A stretch of DNA of 64,000 nt from Bradyrhizobium niftali (GTDB lineage: Bacteria > Pseudomonadota > Alphaproteobacteria > Rhizobiales > Xanthobacteraceae). Numbering within the stretch: position 1 is the first letter of the stretch; every line of letters starts with the position of its first letter. Shown here one piece after another: positions 35,034 to 44,629 of the stretch. The stretch is from assembly GCF_004571025.1 (NCBI RefSeq), contig NZ_SPQT01000001.1:496001-560000 (forward strand). The letters are read 5' to 3'. Below the pieces are notes generated by a model, which made no database searches, was not told the origin of the DNA, and saw nothing but the letters and a program-made list of their open reading frames with translations. Both the position numbers and the translations under genes were made by a program.

Positions 35034-35915
35034 ATGACGATGATCTCCACCAAAGACGGTGTGAAGCTCCATGTGGAGGAGGCGGGCGAGGGCACGCCGA
35101 TCCTCTTCATCCACGAATTCGGCGGCAATCACGAAAGCTGGGAGCCGCAGCTGCGTTATTTCAGCCGGCGCCATCGCTGCATCACCTACGCCGCGCGCGG
35201 CTATTCGCCGTCGGATGTGCCTGACAGCCTGGAGGCCTATTCGCAGGCGATCGCAGCTGACGATGCGGTCGCCGTGCTCGATGCGCTCAAGATCGAGAAG
35301 GCGCACATCGTCGGCCTGTCGATGGGCGGCTTCTGCACGGTGCATTTCGGCCTGCGCACGCCGGAACGCGCCCTGTCACTTACCGTGGCTGGCGCCGGCT
35401 ATGGCTGTGAGAAGGAGTTCGAGGAGTATTTTCGCGGCGTCTCGCGCGAAGTCGCCGACAATTTCGAGAAACAGGGCGCGAAGGAATTCTCGAAGATCTA
35501 TGCGCTTGGCGCGAGCCGCGTGCAGTTCCAGAACAAGGATCCGCGCGGCTGGCAGGAATTCGCCGATCGCCTCGCCACCCATTCCGATCGCGGCGCTGCC
35601 AACACCATGCGCGGCGTCCAGGCGCGGCGGCCGTCTTTCTACGATCTCGAGGGCGGCTTGAAGAAGATGATGGTGCCGACGCTGGTCGTCGTCGGCGACG
35701 AGGACGATCATTGTCTGCAGCCCGGCATCTTCCTGAAGAAGACCATTCCGGCCTGCGGTCTCTCCGTCTTCCCCAAGACCGGCCACACGCTCAATCTGGA
35801 AGAGCCGGCGGCGTTCAACGCGCTGCTCGCGGAGTTCATTGCCCAGGTCGAGGCCGGGCGATGGCTGCCGCGCGATCCGCGCGCGCTGCCGGGTCAGATC
35901 ATGCGCACGAAGTAG
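35034..35915 (+). CDS. alpha/beta hydrolase
   Basis: Serine hydrolase of the alpha/beta fold, 293 aa. The nucleophile is in GLSMGG, the acid is in VVGDEDDH and the His is in KTGHTLNLEEP; the oxyanion region is IHEFGGNHESW. Several in-frame ATGs (35025, 35028, 35034, 35040) are possible; I use 35034, nine bases after AGGG. The sequence class includes RutD-like and 3-oxoadipate enol-lactonase-like enzymes, so it may hydrolyse an aminoacrylate, ester or lactone intermediate. Confidence 0.85.
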   Translation: MTMISTKDGVKLHVEEAGEGTPILFIHEFGGNHESWEPQLRYFSRRHRCITYAARGYSPSDVPDSLEAYSQAIAADDAVAVLDALKIEKAHIVGLSMGGFCTVHFGLRTPERALSLTVAGAGYGCEKEFEEYFRGVSREVADNFEKQGAKEFSKIYALGASRVQFQNKDPRGWQEFADRLATHSDRGAANTMRGVQARRPSFYDLEGGLKKMMVPTLVVVGDEDDHCLQPGIFLKKTIPACGLSVFPKTGHTLNLEEPAAFNALLAEFIAQVEAGRWLPRDPRALPGQIMRTK

Positions 35916-35919
35916 GTCG

Positions 35920-37173
35920 ATGGGATCGAGCACCTTGATCAACGCCGATCGGCTCTGGACCCGCCTGATGGCGCTCGCCGAGATCGGCGCGACGCCCGCC
36001 GGCGGGGTCAACCGTCAGGCACTGAGTGACGGCGAGATTGCCGCCTGGCGCCGCGTCATCGGCTGGGCATGCGAGGCGGGCCTGACGCCGTCGACGGATG
36101 CCGCGGGAAACCTGTTCCTGGCGTTGGCCGGGCGCGATCGCGCCGCGCCGCCGCTCCTGCTCGGCAGTCATCTCGACAGCCAGCCGACCGGTGGCAAATT
36201 CGACGGCGCGGCCGGTGTCATGGCGGCGTTGGAGGCGGCGGTCTCGCTCGCCGAGCAGGGTGACAGGCCGGCACGCGATGTCATCATCGTTGCCTGGATG
36301 AACGAGGAAGGCTCGCGCTTCGCCCCGGGCATGATGGGTTCGGAGGCCTTTACCGGCGAACGCGATATGGACGCCATCCGCGCCGCGCGCGATGCAGACG
36401 GCATCAGCGTCGGCGAAGCGCTCGCCAGCCTCCACCAGGCTTTTCCTGATCTGCCGCACCGGCCGCTCGGCTTTGCGGCCGGAGCCTATCTCGAATTGCA
36501 CATCGAGCAAGGGCCGCTGCTGGAGGCGGCCGCCTGCACCATCGGTGTCGTCACCGGCATCCAGGGCAAGAAGACGTTTCAGGTGGTGGTCGAGGGCGCC
36601 GAGGGACACGCCGGCACGCTGGCGCAGCAGGAGAGGCGGGACGCGCTCGCGGCCTTTGCCCGGATGGCGACCGCGCTCCATGCGGAGATCGGCACGGTCG
36701 ATGCCGACATCAAGTTCACCATCGGCCGGGTCACCGTCACGCCGAATGCGCCGTCGGTGGTGCCTTCGCGCGTCAGCTTCAGCATCGATCTGCGCCATCC
36801 TGACAATGCGGTGCTCAATGCCGCTGGCGTGCGCATCGCTGCTCTTTGCCACGAGAACGCCGCACCTTGCACGGTCACGGTGACGCCGCTCGTCGATGCG
36901 CCGTCAAACGCGTTCGATGCACGCCTGCGGGCAAGCATCGCGGAGGCCGCGCGAGAGCAGGGGCATCCTGCGATGGCCATCCTCTCGGCCGCCGGTCACG
37001 ACGCCCGTCATCTCGCCAAGGTTTGCCCGGCCGCGATGATCTTCATCCCGTGCCGCGACGGCGCAAGCCATGTCGAGCACGAATGGGCTGAGCCAAATCA
37101 TGTTGCCGCCGGCGCCTCCGTGTTGGCACAGGTGCTGCGCGAGCTCGCGTTTGCGCCTTGCATTGCGGCGTGA
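35920..37173 (+). CDS. M20 family N-carbamoyl-L-amino-acid hydrolase / allantoate amidohydrolase-like
   Basis: Zinc-dependent amidohydrolase, 417 aa, with catalytic and dimerisation domains. The metal residues are visible: His84 and Asp95 (GSHLDSQPTGGKFDG), Glu129/Glu130 (NEEGSRF), His194 (ELHIEQGP) and His384 (SHVEHEW); His230 (EGHAG) belongs to the second domain. The family hydrolyses N-carbamoyl-L-amino acids, beta-ureido acids or allantoate to release ammonia and CO2. It starts four bases after the hydrolase gene. Confidence 0.9.
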   Translation: MGSSTLINADRLWTRLMALAEIGATPAGGVNRQALSDGEIAAWRRVIGWACEAGLTPSTDAAGNLFLALAGRDRAAPPLLLGSHLDSQPTGGKFDGAAGVMAALEAAVSLAEQGDRPARDVIIVAWMNEEGSRFAPGMMGSEAFTGERDMDAIRAARDADGISVGEALASLHQAFPDLPHRPLGFAAGAYLELHIEQGPLLEAAACTIGVVTGIQGKKTFQVVVEGAEGHAGTLAQQERRDALAAFARMATALHAEIGTVDADIKFTIGRVTVTPNAPSVVPSRVSFSIDLRHPDNAVLNAAGVRIAALCHENAAPCTVTVTPLVDAPSNAFDARLRASIAEAAREQGHPAMAILSAAGHDARHLAKVCPAAMIFIPCRDGASHVEHEWAEPNHVAAGASVLAQVLRELAFAPCIAA

Positions 37174-37181
37174 GGACGCCG

Positions 37182-37712
37182 ATGCAGGACGTGGCCCCAC
37201 AGGACTACCGCGATGCGATGGCCTGTCTCGGCGCGGCCGTCAACATCGTGACGACCGACGGCAGCGCCGGTCGCGCCGGATTCACCGCATCCGCGATTTG
37301 CAGCGTCACCGACGATCCGCCGACGCTTCTGGTCTGCATCAACCGCGCGTCCTCGGCCTATGCCAGCGTGACGCGCAACAAGGTGGTGTGCGTCAACGTG
37401 CTCGCGGCCCGGCACGAGCCGCTGTCCCGGCTGTTCGGCGGCAAGGTGCCCGCCGAGGAACGGTTTGCCGCGGCCGCGTGGTCGACACTCGCAACCGGTG
37501 CGCCGGTGCTGGCCGACTGCGCCGCGGCGTTCGACTGCCGGATTGCCGATATCGTCAATGTCGGCACGCATGACGTGCTGTTCTGCCGCGTCGTGGCCCT
37601 GCAACGATCCGGCTGCACCGACAATCTGATTTATTTCGGCCGCGCCTACCACACGATCGGGGTGACCGATCCGGCCGGGGCTGGACCCGAATCCGCTCTT
37701 GACGCATCCTGA
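37182..37712 (+). CDS. flavin reductase (RutF/HpaC-like)
   Basis: NAD(P)H:flavin oxidoreductase of the split-barrel FMN-binding family, 176 aa. DYRDAMACLGAAVNIVTTDG, FTASAICSVTDDPPTLLVCINR and GTHDVLFCRV closely follow the RutF/HpaC pattern. It would supply reduced flavin to the monooxygenase at 26513, which belongs to the same GntR-flanked locus but is transcribed the other way. GAGGAC precedes the ATG. The next gene's longest frame overlaps its end. Confidence 0.88.
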   Translation: MQDVAPQDYRDAMACLGAAVNIVTTDGSAGRAGFTASAICSVTDDPPTLLVCINRASSAYASVTRNKVVCVNVLAARHEPLSRLFGGKVPAEERFAAAAWSTLATGAPVLADCAAAFDCRIADIVNVGTHDVLFCRVVALQRSGCTDNLIYFGRAYHTIGVTDPAGAGPESALDAS

Positions 37713-37761
37713 GGGGACGCTGGCGGCCATCGCCGGCCGATCCAACAGCTGCCTCCATGTG

Positions 37762-39309
37762 ATGGACAGAGAACGCCGCCCAAGCAAGCGCGTATCCCTT
37801 GCGGGGATGCATATCGACCGGAATTCGGCCGTGCCGCTGCACCTGCAGATCGCGGCCCACATCCGGGGCTGCATTCTGCGCGGCGTCTTTCCGGCCGGAA
37901 CGCAATTTCTGGGATCGCGGGAGATCGCGCGGGAGTTGGGCTGCTCGCGCACGGTGGTGTTGACCGCGTGGGACCTGCTCTACGCCGAGGGCTATCTTGA
38001 ATCGACCCCGCGCGGCAGCGTCATGGTGGCATCGCTCGCAACACCGCATGCGGAGCTGGCGTCGGTCGCCTCGCCCGCGGCCGCGCCCGCCCATATGTCG
38101 AAGCGCTGGCAATCGCTGCTCGCCTTCGACTACGAGACCAACTGGCCGTCGGAGTTCAGTCCCGGCGCGCCCGATATTTCGACGTTTCCCTTCAAGGACT
38201 GGTCGCGCCTGCTGCGCCAGGCCTGGCAAAATCCGCGCGAGCAGGAGTGCCTCGATCTTCCGCCCGAGGGGCATCCGCGGCTGCGCAGCGAGATTGCAAA
38301 TTTCCTCGGCTCGGTGCGTGGCCTGGTCTGCTCGCCGGAGGAGGTTGTCGTCACATCAGGCACGTCGGGGGCGCTCGATTTCTGTAGCCGGATGATCCTC
38401 GATCCCGGTGACGAGGTCTGGGTCGAGGAGCCCGGCTTTGTCGAGGCGCGATGGGCGCTCACGGCGGCCGGCGCGAAGCTGGTTCCGGTTCCGGTCGACG
38501 ACAAGGGGCTGGTCGTCTCGGAAGGGATCAGGCGCGCGCCGGGGGCGCGGCTGATCGTGGTCACGCCGTCGCATCAATACCCGCTCGGCGTCAGCATGGG
38601 CCTGGAGCGGCGCCTCGAGCTGCTCGACTGGGCCAACAAGAACGATGTCTGGGTGATCGAGGACGACTACAATTCGGAGTTCAGGCATCAGGACAGCATG
38701 ATCGCCTCCTTGCGGTCGCTCGATCGCGAGGGGCGGGTGATCTATTTCGGCACCTTTTCGAAGATCATGATGCCGGCCTTGCGGCTCGGCTACATCGTCG
38801 CCAACAGGCATTTCATCGACGGGTTTTCCCGGGGCCGCGCGCGGATCGACGTCCATACCTCCGGCGTCGGTCAGCTGGCGCTGGCCGAGTTCATGCGGGA
38901 GGGGCATCTGCTGCGACATCTGCGCGGGATGCGCCGGGTCTATGCCGTCAGGCGAAAGGCGTTGATCGACGCGATCGCCGCGCTGATGCCCGACGATCTG
39001 ACCGTGTCCGCGGCGGTGACGGGACTGCATCTGGTGGCGCTGTTCACCGATGCGATGCGGACGCGGATGAGTGACCGCGAGGCGGCCGCGGTCCTGAAGC
39101 AGGCCGGCATCCACGTGCAGCCACTGTCACAGAATTTTCTGGCGCAGCCGACGCTGCAAGGCCTGGTGTTCGGATACGGGCGGCTGCGCGTCGAGGATGC
39201 ATCTCCGCTGCTCGCGAGAATCGCGGCTTGCATCGGCAGCGGCCGCCGCAATGCACCATCCGACCCGGCCATCTCGTCTCTGACTGTTCGTACAATAAAG
39301 AGAGGCTGA
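37762..39309 (+). CDS. MocR-type (PdxR-like) transcriptional regulator, GntR HTH fused to aminotransferase
   Basis: Chimeric regulator of about 515 aa. A winged HTH (LHLQIAAHIRGCILRGVF and SREIARELGCSRTVVLTAW) is joined by a linker to an aminotransferase-like domain with Lys in YFGTFSKIMMPALRLG and Asp/Tyr in EDDYNSEF, which should bind PLP. Such proteins control PLP synthesis, GABA, taurine or other amino-compound genes. The start is uncertain: TTG 37699, ATG 37762 and ATG 37807 are all in frame and none has a strong ribosome site. It is followed by the largest gene-free stretch and then the hydantoin operon, which it may regulate. Confidence 0.85.
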   Translation: MDRERRPSKRVSLAGMHIDRNSAVPLHLQIAAHIRGCILRGVFPAGTQFLGSREIARELGCSRTVVLTAWDLLYAEGYLESTPRGSVMVASLATPHAELASVASPAAAPAHMSKRWQSLLAFDYETNWPSEFSPGAPDISTFPFKDWSRLLRQAWQNPREQECLDLPPEGHPRLRSEIANFLGSVRGLVCSPEEVVVTSGTSGALDFCSRMILDPGDEVWVEEPGFVEARWALTAAGAKLVPVPVDDKGLVVSEGIRRAPGARLIVVTPSHQYPLGVSMGLERRLELLDWANKNDVWVIEDDYNSEFRHQDSMIASLRSLDREGRVIYFGTFSKIMMPALRLGYIVANRHFIDGFSRGRARIDVHTSGVGQLALAEFMREGHLLRHLRGMRRVYAVRRKALIDAIAALMPDDLTVSAAVTGLHLVALFTDAMRTRMSDREAAAVLKQAGIHVQPLSQNFLAQPTLQGLVFGYGRLRVEDASPLLARIAACIGSGRRNAPSDPAISSLTVRTIKRG

Positions 39310-39736
39310 GCCGACCGGCATGCATAGCTCGTAGGCAGGCGAATATCCCGCAGTGCCGTTCGATCGCCTGCAAATTAGACAGACGATTTTGAGCGCTCCG
39401 ATTGCGGTGCAGCAGGCGTCATGAATTGTGCGGAGAAATCCGTGGTGCGCTGCACTTTTCTCGCGTGGAACAGTCCTCGTTCACGTGCACTCTCCGCGGG
39501 CAGCGTTGCACCAAAACGTGCAGCAGGTGGCGCGGTGCGCGGCGTCGCTCGCGCGCTGGTCTAGTGGTTTGCGACAACTCTGGCCCTATCCCGTGCCCAT
39601 CGCTCTGTCGCACGCTCTCGGTCGGTGGCATGACAGGGGATGCATGATGAGCGCTCTGGTTTCGGCATTGGACGTTGCGATGAACGGCAAGGACCCGGCG
39701 TCCGGTTCGGACGTCACGCGTAGCTGATCGCTGCAC
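39310..39736. other. gene-free regulatory stretch before the hydantoin operon
   Basis: 427 bp without a convincing gene. It contains three GTGCA-type symmetric elements: GTGC-GCT-GCAC at 39445-39455, GTGCAC at 39485-39490, and TGCAC-CAAAAC-GTGCA at 39507-39522. These are candidate binding sites for the MocR regulator or another factor. I see no clear -35/-10 pair and no terminator-like hairpin after the MocR gene. Confidence 0.45.
39644..39727 (+). CDS. possible 27-aa leader peptide
   Basis: A short frame starting MMSALVSALD, preceded by AGGGG at suitable spacing and ending nine bases before HyuA. It could be a translated leader for the operon or chance. Nothing in its composition points to a function. 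Confidence 0.2.
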   Translation: MMSALVSALDVAMNGKDPASGSDVTRS

Positions 39737-41746
39737 ATGAGCTCTTCCGAACATCACTGGGAAGTCGGCACCGATATCGGTGGCACCTTCACCGATATCA
39801 TCGCGATCCGGCGTGGCTCCGCGGAGGCACGGATCGCGAAGGTGCCGTCGCGCCCGCAGGCGCCCGTTCAGGCGATGCTCGAGGCCATCGAGGCGGTGGG
39901 CCTGCGCAAGAGCGAGGTCAAGCGCTTCGTCCACGGCACCACGCGCGTGACCAACGCCATCGTCGAGGGCCGGCTGCCGAAGGTGGCGCTGGTCGCGACC
40001 GAAGGCTTTGCCGATGTGCTGGAGATCGCGCGCTATCGCCGCCGCGATCTCTATCGTCTCGACATTCCGCCGAAATCGCCGCCGCTGGTGCCGCCCGAAC
40101 GATGTTTCGGGCTCGCCGAGCGCCTCGATTACGAAGGCCGGGTGCTGAAGGCGCTGGAGGAATCGGAGATCGAGCGGCTGGTGGCGTGGCTGAAAGGGAC
40201 CGGCGTTCAGAGCGTCGCGGTGGCCTTGCTGCACGCCTACGCCAACCCGGTGCACGAAAAAATGCTCGGCGAGCGTCTCAAGGACGTCGTCGCCCACGTC
40301 TCGCTGTCACACGAGGTCAATCCCGAGGCGCGCGAATATGAGCGGACCTCGGCAACCGTGTTCAACGCGGCCGCGATGCCGATCGCGGTGGAATATCTGA
40401 GCGAGCTGGAACGGCGGCTACCGATCGGAGCCGGCCTGCAGGTGTTTCACTCGGCCGGCGCCATGATCCCGATTTCGGCGGTGAAGCGGCGGCCGCTGGT
40501 GATGGCGATGTCGGGTCCGGCGGCCGGCGTTTCTGCCTCGGTCAGCATCGCGCGTCAGCTCGGCACATCTCGGATGCTGACCTTCGACATGGGCGGCACC
40601 ACGACCGACGTCTGCCTGATCGTGGACGGCCAGGCCGAGATGACCGACGGCCGCATGCTCGGCGACAAGCCGCTGCGCCAGCCGATGCTCGCGGTTCATT
40701 CCATCGGTGCCGGCGGTGGATCGATCGTGCGCAACGGTCCGGGCGGCCTGACGGTTGGACCGGAGAGCGCAGGCTCCGAGCCGGGGCCGGCCTGCTACGG
40801 CCGCGGCGGAACCGAGCCGACGATCACGGATGCCAACGCGGTCCTCGGCTATCTCAATCCCGAAACAAAACTCGGCGACCGCATCGGGATCGACATCAAG
40901 GCCGCGGCTGATGTCATCGCCCCGATCGCCCGCGCACTTGGATTGAGCCTGACCGAGACGGCGCTCGGCATCATCAAGGTCGCGAATGCCACGATGGCCC
41001 GCGCGCTCCGCCGCGTCACGGTCGAGCGCGGCATCGACGGGCGCGATTGCACGCTGCTCGCCTTCGGCGGCGGCGGACCGATGCATGCCGCGGGCCTTGC
41101 CGATCTCTACGGGATTGCAGCCGTCGTCGTGCCCAGCGCATCGAGTGCGTTCTCGGCGCTGGGCTGCCTCACCGCCGATTTCAGCTTCCTCCAGCAGCAG
41201 ACCTTTCGCGCGGCACTCGATGGCATTGATCTCGCGCGCGTGTCGGAACGGATCGGGACGTTGATCGCCGATGCCTCGGCGCCGCTCATTGCCAACGGCG
41301 TTGCGCAGGCGGAGATCCAGGTCGAGCTGGTGGCCTTGATGCGCTACGCGGCGCAGAACGACGCCATTCCGGTGCCGTTCGCATTGCCGCTCGACGTCGG
41401 CAGGCTCAAGAAGGACTTTTTGGTGCGGCATCACGAGCTCTTCGGCTACGCGACGAGCGAGCCCTGCGTCATCGAATCCGTGCGTGTGCAGGCGCGTCGT
41501 CCGTCGACGACCGTTGTCAGCCGGCCGGCGACCGTGGCCCGCGCGGTGTCCACCGGTCAGCGTACCTGCTCGTTCGACGGTTTCCACGACATCGCAACCG
41601 CGATCATTGACCGCGCCGCAATGAACGACATCGTCAGCGGTCCCGCCATCATCGAAGACGCCTGGTCCACTGTGGTGGTACCGCCCGGCTGGCAGGCGCG
41701 GCCCGATGCAACCGGCAATCTGTTCCTGACGCGGGGGGCGGCATGA
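39737..41746 (+). CDS. hyuA: hydantoinase/oxoprolinase family protein, subunit A (HyuA)
   Basis: ATP-dependent hydantoinase/5-oxoprolinase A subunit, 669 aa, of the acetate-kinase/actin-like ATPase fold. Phosphate loops are DIGGTFTD (13-20) and FDMGGTTTDV, and the glycine-rich blocks GAGGGSI and FGGGGPMHA are present. It activates the cyclic amide or related substrate with ATP and works with subunit B, whose gene overlaps by four bases. Relatives act on N-methylhydantoin, 5-oxoproline, L-hydantoins, or as acetone/acetophenone carboxylases, so the context is needed to favour a hydantoin. Confidence 0.9.
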   Translation: MSSSEHHWEVGTDIGGTFTDIIAIRRGSAEARIAKVPSRPQAPVQAMLEAIEAVGLRKSEVKRFVHGTTRVTNAIVEGRLPKVALVATEGFADVLEIARYRRRDLYRLDIPPKSPPLVPPERCFGLAERLDYEGRVLKALEESEIERLVAWLKGTGVQSVAVALLHAYANPVHEKMLGERLKDVVAHVSLSHEVNPEAREYERTSATVFNAAAMPIAVEYLSELERRLPIGAGLQVFHSAGAMIPISAVKRRPLVMAMSGPAAGVSASVSIARQLGTSRMLTFDMGGTTTDVCLIVDGQAEMTDGRMLGDKPLRQPMLAVHSIGAGGGSIVRNGPGGLTVGPESAGSEPGPACYGRGGTEPTITDANAVLGYLNPETKLGDRIGIDIKAAADVIAPIARALGLSLTETALGIIKVANATMARALRRVTVERGIDGRDCTLLAFGGGGPMHAAGLADLYGIAAVVVPSASSAFSALGCLTADFSFLQQQTFRAALDGIDLARVSERIGTLIADASAPLIANGVAQAEIQVELVALMRYAAQNDAIPVPFALPLDVGRLKKDFLVRHHELFGYATSEPCVIESVRVQARRPSTTVVSRPATVARAVSTGQRTCSFDGFHDIATAIIDRAAMNDIVSGPAIIEDAWSTVVVPPGWQARPDATGNLFLTRGAA

Positions 41747-43323
41747 AGCTCGATCCGTTCGTCGTCGAAGTCATCAGGCACGGGCTTTCCGCCGCCGCCG
41801 AAGAGATGAGCCTGGTGATGACGCGCTCGGCGCGTTCGCCGCTGCTGCGCGAGGCCGGCGATCTGTCGTCGGCGATCACGGACGGCCGCGGCGGTCTGGT
41901 CGGGCAGGGCCGCGACATCCCGATCCACCTCGGTGCAATGGCCTACACCGTTCCGGAGCTTCTGAAGGTCGTGCCGATCGAGACCCTGAACGACGGCGAC
42001 GTGCTGATCTACAATGTCGGCGCGCTCGGCGGCAATCATCTCAACGACGTCAAGGTCGTGCGTCCCGTCTTCGTCGACGGCGAGATCGTGGCGTTCGCGG
42101 TCAGCCTCGCGCACTGGCCCGATATCGGCGGCACCTGGCCCGGCAGCTATTTCGCAAAAGCCATCGACACGTTCCAGGAGGCGATGCGCATTCCGCCGGT
42201 GCTGATTGCGACTGCGGCCGGCGTCAACGCCCCGATCGTGCAGCTGCTCAAGGCCAACGTTCGCGACCCCGAGTCCTGCGAGGGCGATCTGCTCGCCCAG
42301 ATCGCGGCGACCAAGGCGGGCGAGCGCCGCATCGTCGAGCTCTGCCGCGAGCACGGCAAGGCGGTCTTCACGGCGACGCAGTCGCGCCTGCACGATCTCT
42401 CCGAGATCGAGATGCGCGAGGCGCTGCGCGCGCTGCCGGATGGCGTCTACGAAGGCGAGGATTACCTCGACGACGGCGGCGTCAACAACGCGCCGGCGCG
42501 GATCCACGTCAAGATCACCATCGCAGGCGACGAGGCAACCTTCGACCTGTCAGGAAGCTGCGACCGCGTCTCGAACTTCTGCAACACGACGCCGTTCATG
42601 GCGCGCTCGGCTGTCGCCTATGCCGCGCGCATCATGAGCGGGCGCGAAATGCACCAGAATGCGGGCGCGCTCCGCCCGCTGACCATCATCACGCGCCCGG
42701 GCTCGATCCTGGAGCCGGGCTGGATGGCGTCCGTTGCCGCCGGCAACCACGAGACGTCCATGCGCATCGTCGATGCGATCTTCCGCGCCATGCAGCACAC
42801 GATCCCCGAACGCCTGTCGGCGGGCGGGGCGACCACCGCGGGCGTGCTGTTCTTTGCCGAGCCGCGGCCGAACGGTTCCTGGAAGATGCTCTACGAGGTC
42901 CATGGCGGCGGCGAAGGCGCGCGGCATGATCGGGCCGGCATCTCGGCAACCCGGGTGCATCTGTCCAACACCTCGAACACGCCGGTCGAGGTGATCGAGG
43001 CGAGCTACGCGATCCGCCTCGAGCAGCAGGCCATTCGCCGGCGGTCCGGCGGCGCGGGGGCTCATCGCGGCGGTGACGGCTCCGTCCGCACCTATCGCAT
43101 CCTCGCACCCTCGATGCACCTGACCACCTGCATCGAACGCATGGTGATTGCACCGTTCGGCATGCAGGGCGGCGAGGCCGGCAAGGCCTGCCGCATCTCG
43201 CTGCTCCGGCAGGGCGCAAACGTTGCGATCGACGGCAAATCAAATCTTGTGTTGCAGCAGGACGATCTCGTCACGATCGAGATGTGCGGCGGCGGTGGCT
43301 ACGGCGCCGCGGCTGCGGAGTGA
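41743..43323 (+). CDS. hyuB: hydantoinase B/oxoprolinase family protein (HyuB)
   Basis: B subunit of the same enzyme, 526 aa. The N-terminal RTARSxLLREAGDLSSAITDGRG-like block (here MTRSARSPLLREAGD), DGDVLIYN and GGNHLNDVKVV are typical of HyuB. The first ATG overlaps the hyuA stop. The two subunits should form a complex that opens the ring with ATP hydrolysis. The next gene starts 10 bases later. Confidence 0.9.
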   Translation: MKLDPFVVEVIRHGLSAAAEEMSLVMTRSARSPLLREAGDLSSAITDGRGGLVGQGRDIPIHLGAMAYTVPELLKVVPIETLNDGDVLIYNVGALGGNHLNDVKVVRPVFVDGEIVAFAVSLAHWPDIGGTWPGSYFAKAIDTFQEAMRIPPVLIATAAGVNAPIVQLLKANVRDPESCEGDLLAQIAATKAGERRIVELCREHGKAVFTATQSRLHDLSEIEMREALRALPDGVYEGEDYLDDGGVNNAPARIHVKITIAGDEATFDLSGSCDRVSNFCNTTPFMARSAVAYAARIMSGREMHQNAGALRPLTIITRPGSILEPGWMASVAAGNHETSMRIVDAIFRAMQHTIPERLSAGGATTAGVLFFAEPRPNGSWKMLYEVHGGGEGARHDRAGISATRVHLSNTSNTPVEVIEASYAIRLEQQAIRRRSGGAGAHRGGDGSVRTYRILAPSMHLTTCIERMVIAPFGMQGGEAGKACRISLLRQGANVAIDGKSNLVLQQDDLVTIEMCGGGGYGAAAAE

Positions 43324-43333
43324 GGGGATTGCG

Positions 43334-44629
43334 ATGAGCAGATTGTTGCGAACCGGGCTGAATGCGGGCGACAGCGCGCCGATGGCCGTGGTCGGCGGTG
43401 AGGGCGTCTACTTTCACCTCGCGGACGGTCGCAAGCTCATCGACGGCAGCAACACCGGCGGCGGTCTCGGGCATCGTCATCCGGCGATGGTGGAGGCGAT
43501 CCGCCGTGCAGCCGATACGCCGGTCGTGAACGAAGGGTGGACCTGGGTCGGCCGTGAGCAGGCCGCGGACGACCTGATGGCCACCGCGTTCAGGGGTGAA
43601 GAGGATTGGGTCGGCGCGGTCCGCTTCTGCATCAGCGGCAGCGAGGCCAACGACATGGCGCTCTCGCTCTGCCAGGCGCTGACGCAACGTTCGGCACTGG
43701 CGACGCGCGAACGCGCCTATCACGGCATCACCGGCCTGTCGCGCAGCATGACGGTGCAGCCGCAATGGCATGGCGGGCTCGCGGTGCACTCAGGCGGCTC
43801 GCAGCTGCCGGCACCGATGGCGCCGGTACGGATTTTGCCAGCGCCTGATGGCGCGATCTACGGCGCGCCGGCCAACAATGCGCCGCCGAGCGAATATCTC
43901 GCGGATGCCCCGCGCCTGCTCTCCGACACGGCGGCGACGATCATCGATTACACCCAAGGCGGCATCTATTACGACGGCGCCTATCAGGACGAGGTGGCGC
44001 GCTGCGCGCGGCAGGCCGGCTCGTATTGGATCGCGGACGAGGTCGTGACCGGCGCGGGGCGCGCGGGACGCTGGTTCGCATTTCAGGGCGCCGAAAGCCG
44101 CCCCGACATCGTCACACTTGGAAAGTCGCTCGGCGGCGGCGCGGCGGCGGTGGCCGCGGTCGTGGTGTCGAAAGATATCGTCGAGCGCCTGAAGGGCACG
44201 AGCTGGCAGAATTACGGCACGCTGCGCGGTCATCCCATCAGCATGGCCGCCGTCAGCGCCTATCTGAAGGTCGTCAGCGACGACAGGATTTTGGATCATG
44301 TAGCGAGCCTCGAAAAGCTGTTCACCCGTCGCCTGCTCGCGATCGCGCAGAAACATCCGAGCGTGCAGCGCGTGGCGGGGCAGGGACTACACTGGACGGT
44401 CGAGCTGCACGGTCCGGATTGGCGCACCTGGCATGCCGACACCACGGAGGTGCCGATCGCCTCGCGCGTGGCGGAGCGAGCGCTGGAGGCCGGCGCGGTG
44501 ATCGGCACAAGCGGTGAACAGACTTCGCTGTTCCTGGCGCCGCCGCTGGTCATCTCCGAGCGCGAGGCTACGCTGCTGCTCGACGCGCTCGACCACGGCC
44601 TCGATATTGCCGACGAGGAGCACGGGTGA
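43334..44629 (+). CDS. class III aminotransferase
   Basis: PLP enzyme of the omega-aminotransferase/glutamate-1-semialdehyde mutase group, 431 aa. Asp235 (WIADEVVTGAGR) and the Schiff-base Lys264 (TLGKSLGGG) are visible, with SGSEANDMAL and AYHGITGLSR as family blocks. It could transaminate D- or omega-amino acids released by the carbamoyl hydrolase in the same operon. The gene overlaps the acyl-CoA synthetase by four bases (GTGA). Confidence 0.9.
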   Translation: MSRLLRTGLNAGDSAPMAVVGGEGVYFHLADGRKLIDGSNTGGGLGHRHPAMVEAIRRAADTPVVNEGWTWVGREQAADDLMATAFRGEEDWVGAVRFCISGSEANDMALSLCQALTQRSALATRERAYHGITGLSRSMTVQPQWHGGLAVHSGGSQLPAPMAPVRILPAPDGAIYGAPANNAPPSEYLADAPRLLSDTAATIIDYTQGGIYYDGAYQDEVARCARQAGSYWIADEVVTGAGRAGRWFAFQGAESRPDIVTLGKSLGGGAAAVAAVVVSKDIVERLKGTSWQNYGTLRGHPISMAAVSAYLKVVSDDRILDHVASLEKLFTRRLLAIAQKHPSVQRVAGQGLHWTVELHGPDWRTWHADTTEVPIASRVAERALEAGAVIGTSGEQTSLFLAPPLVISEREATLLLDALDHGLDIADEEHG

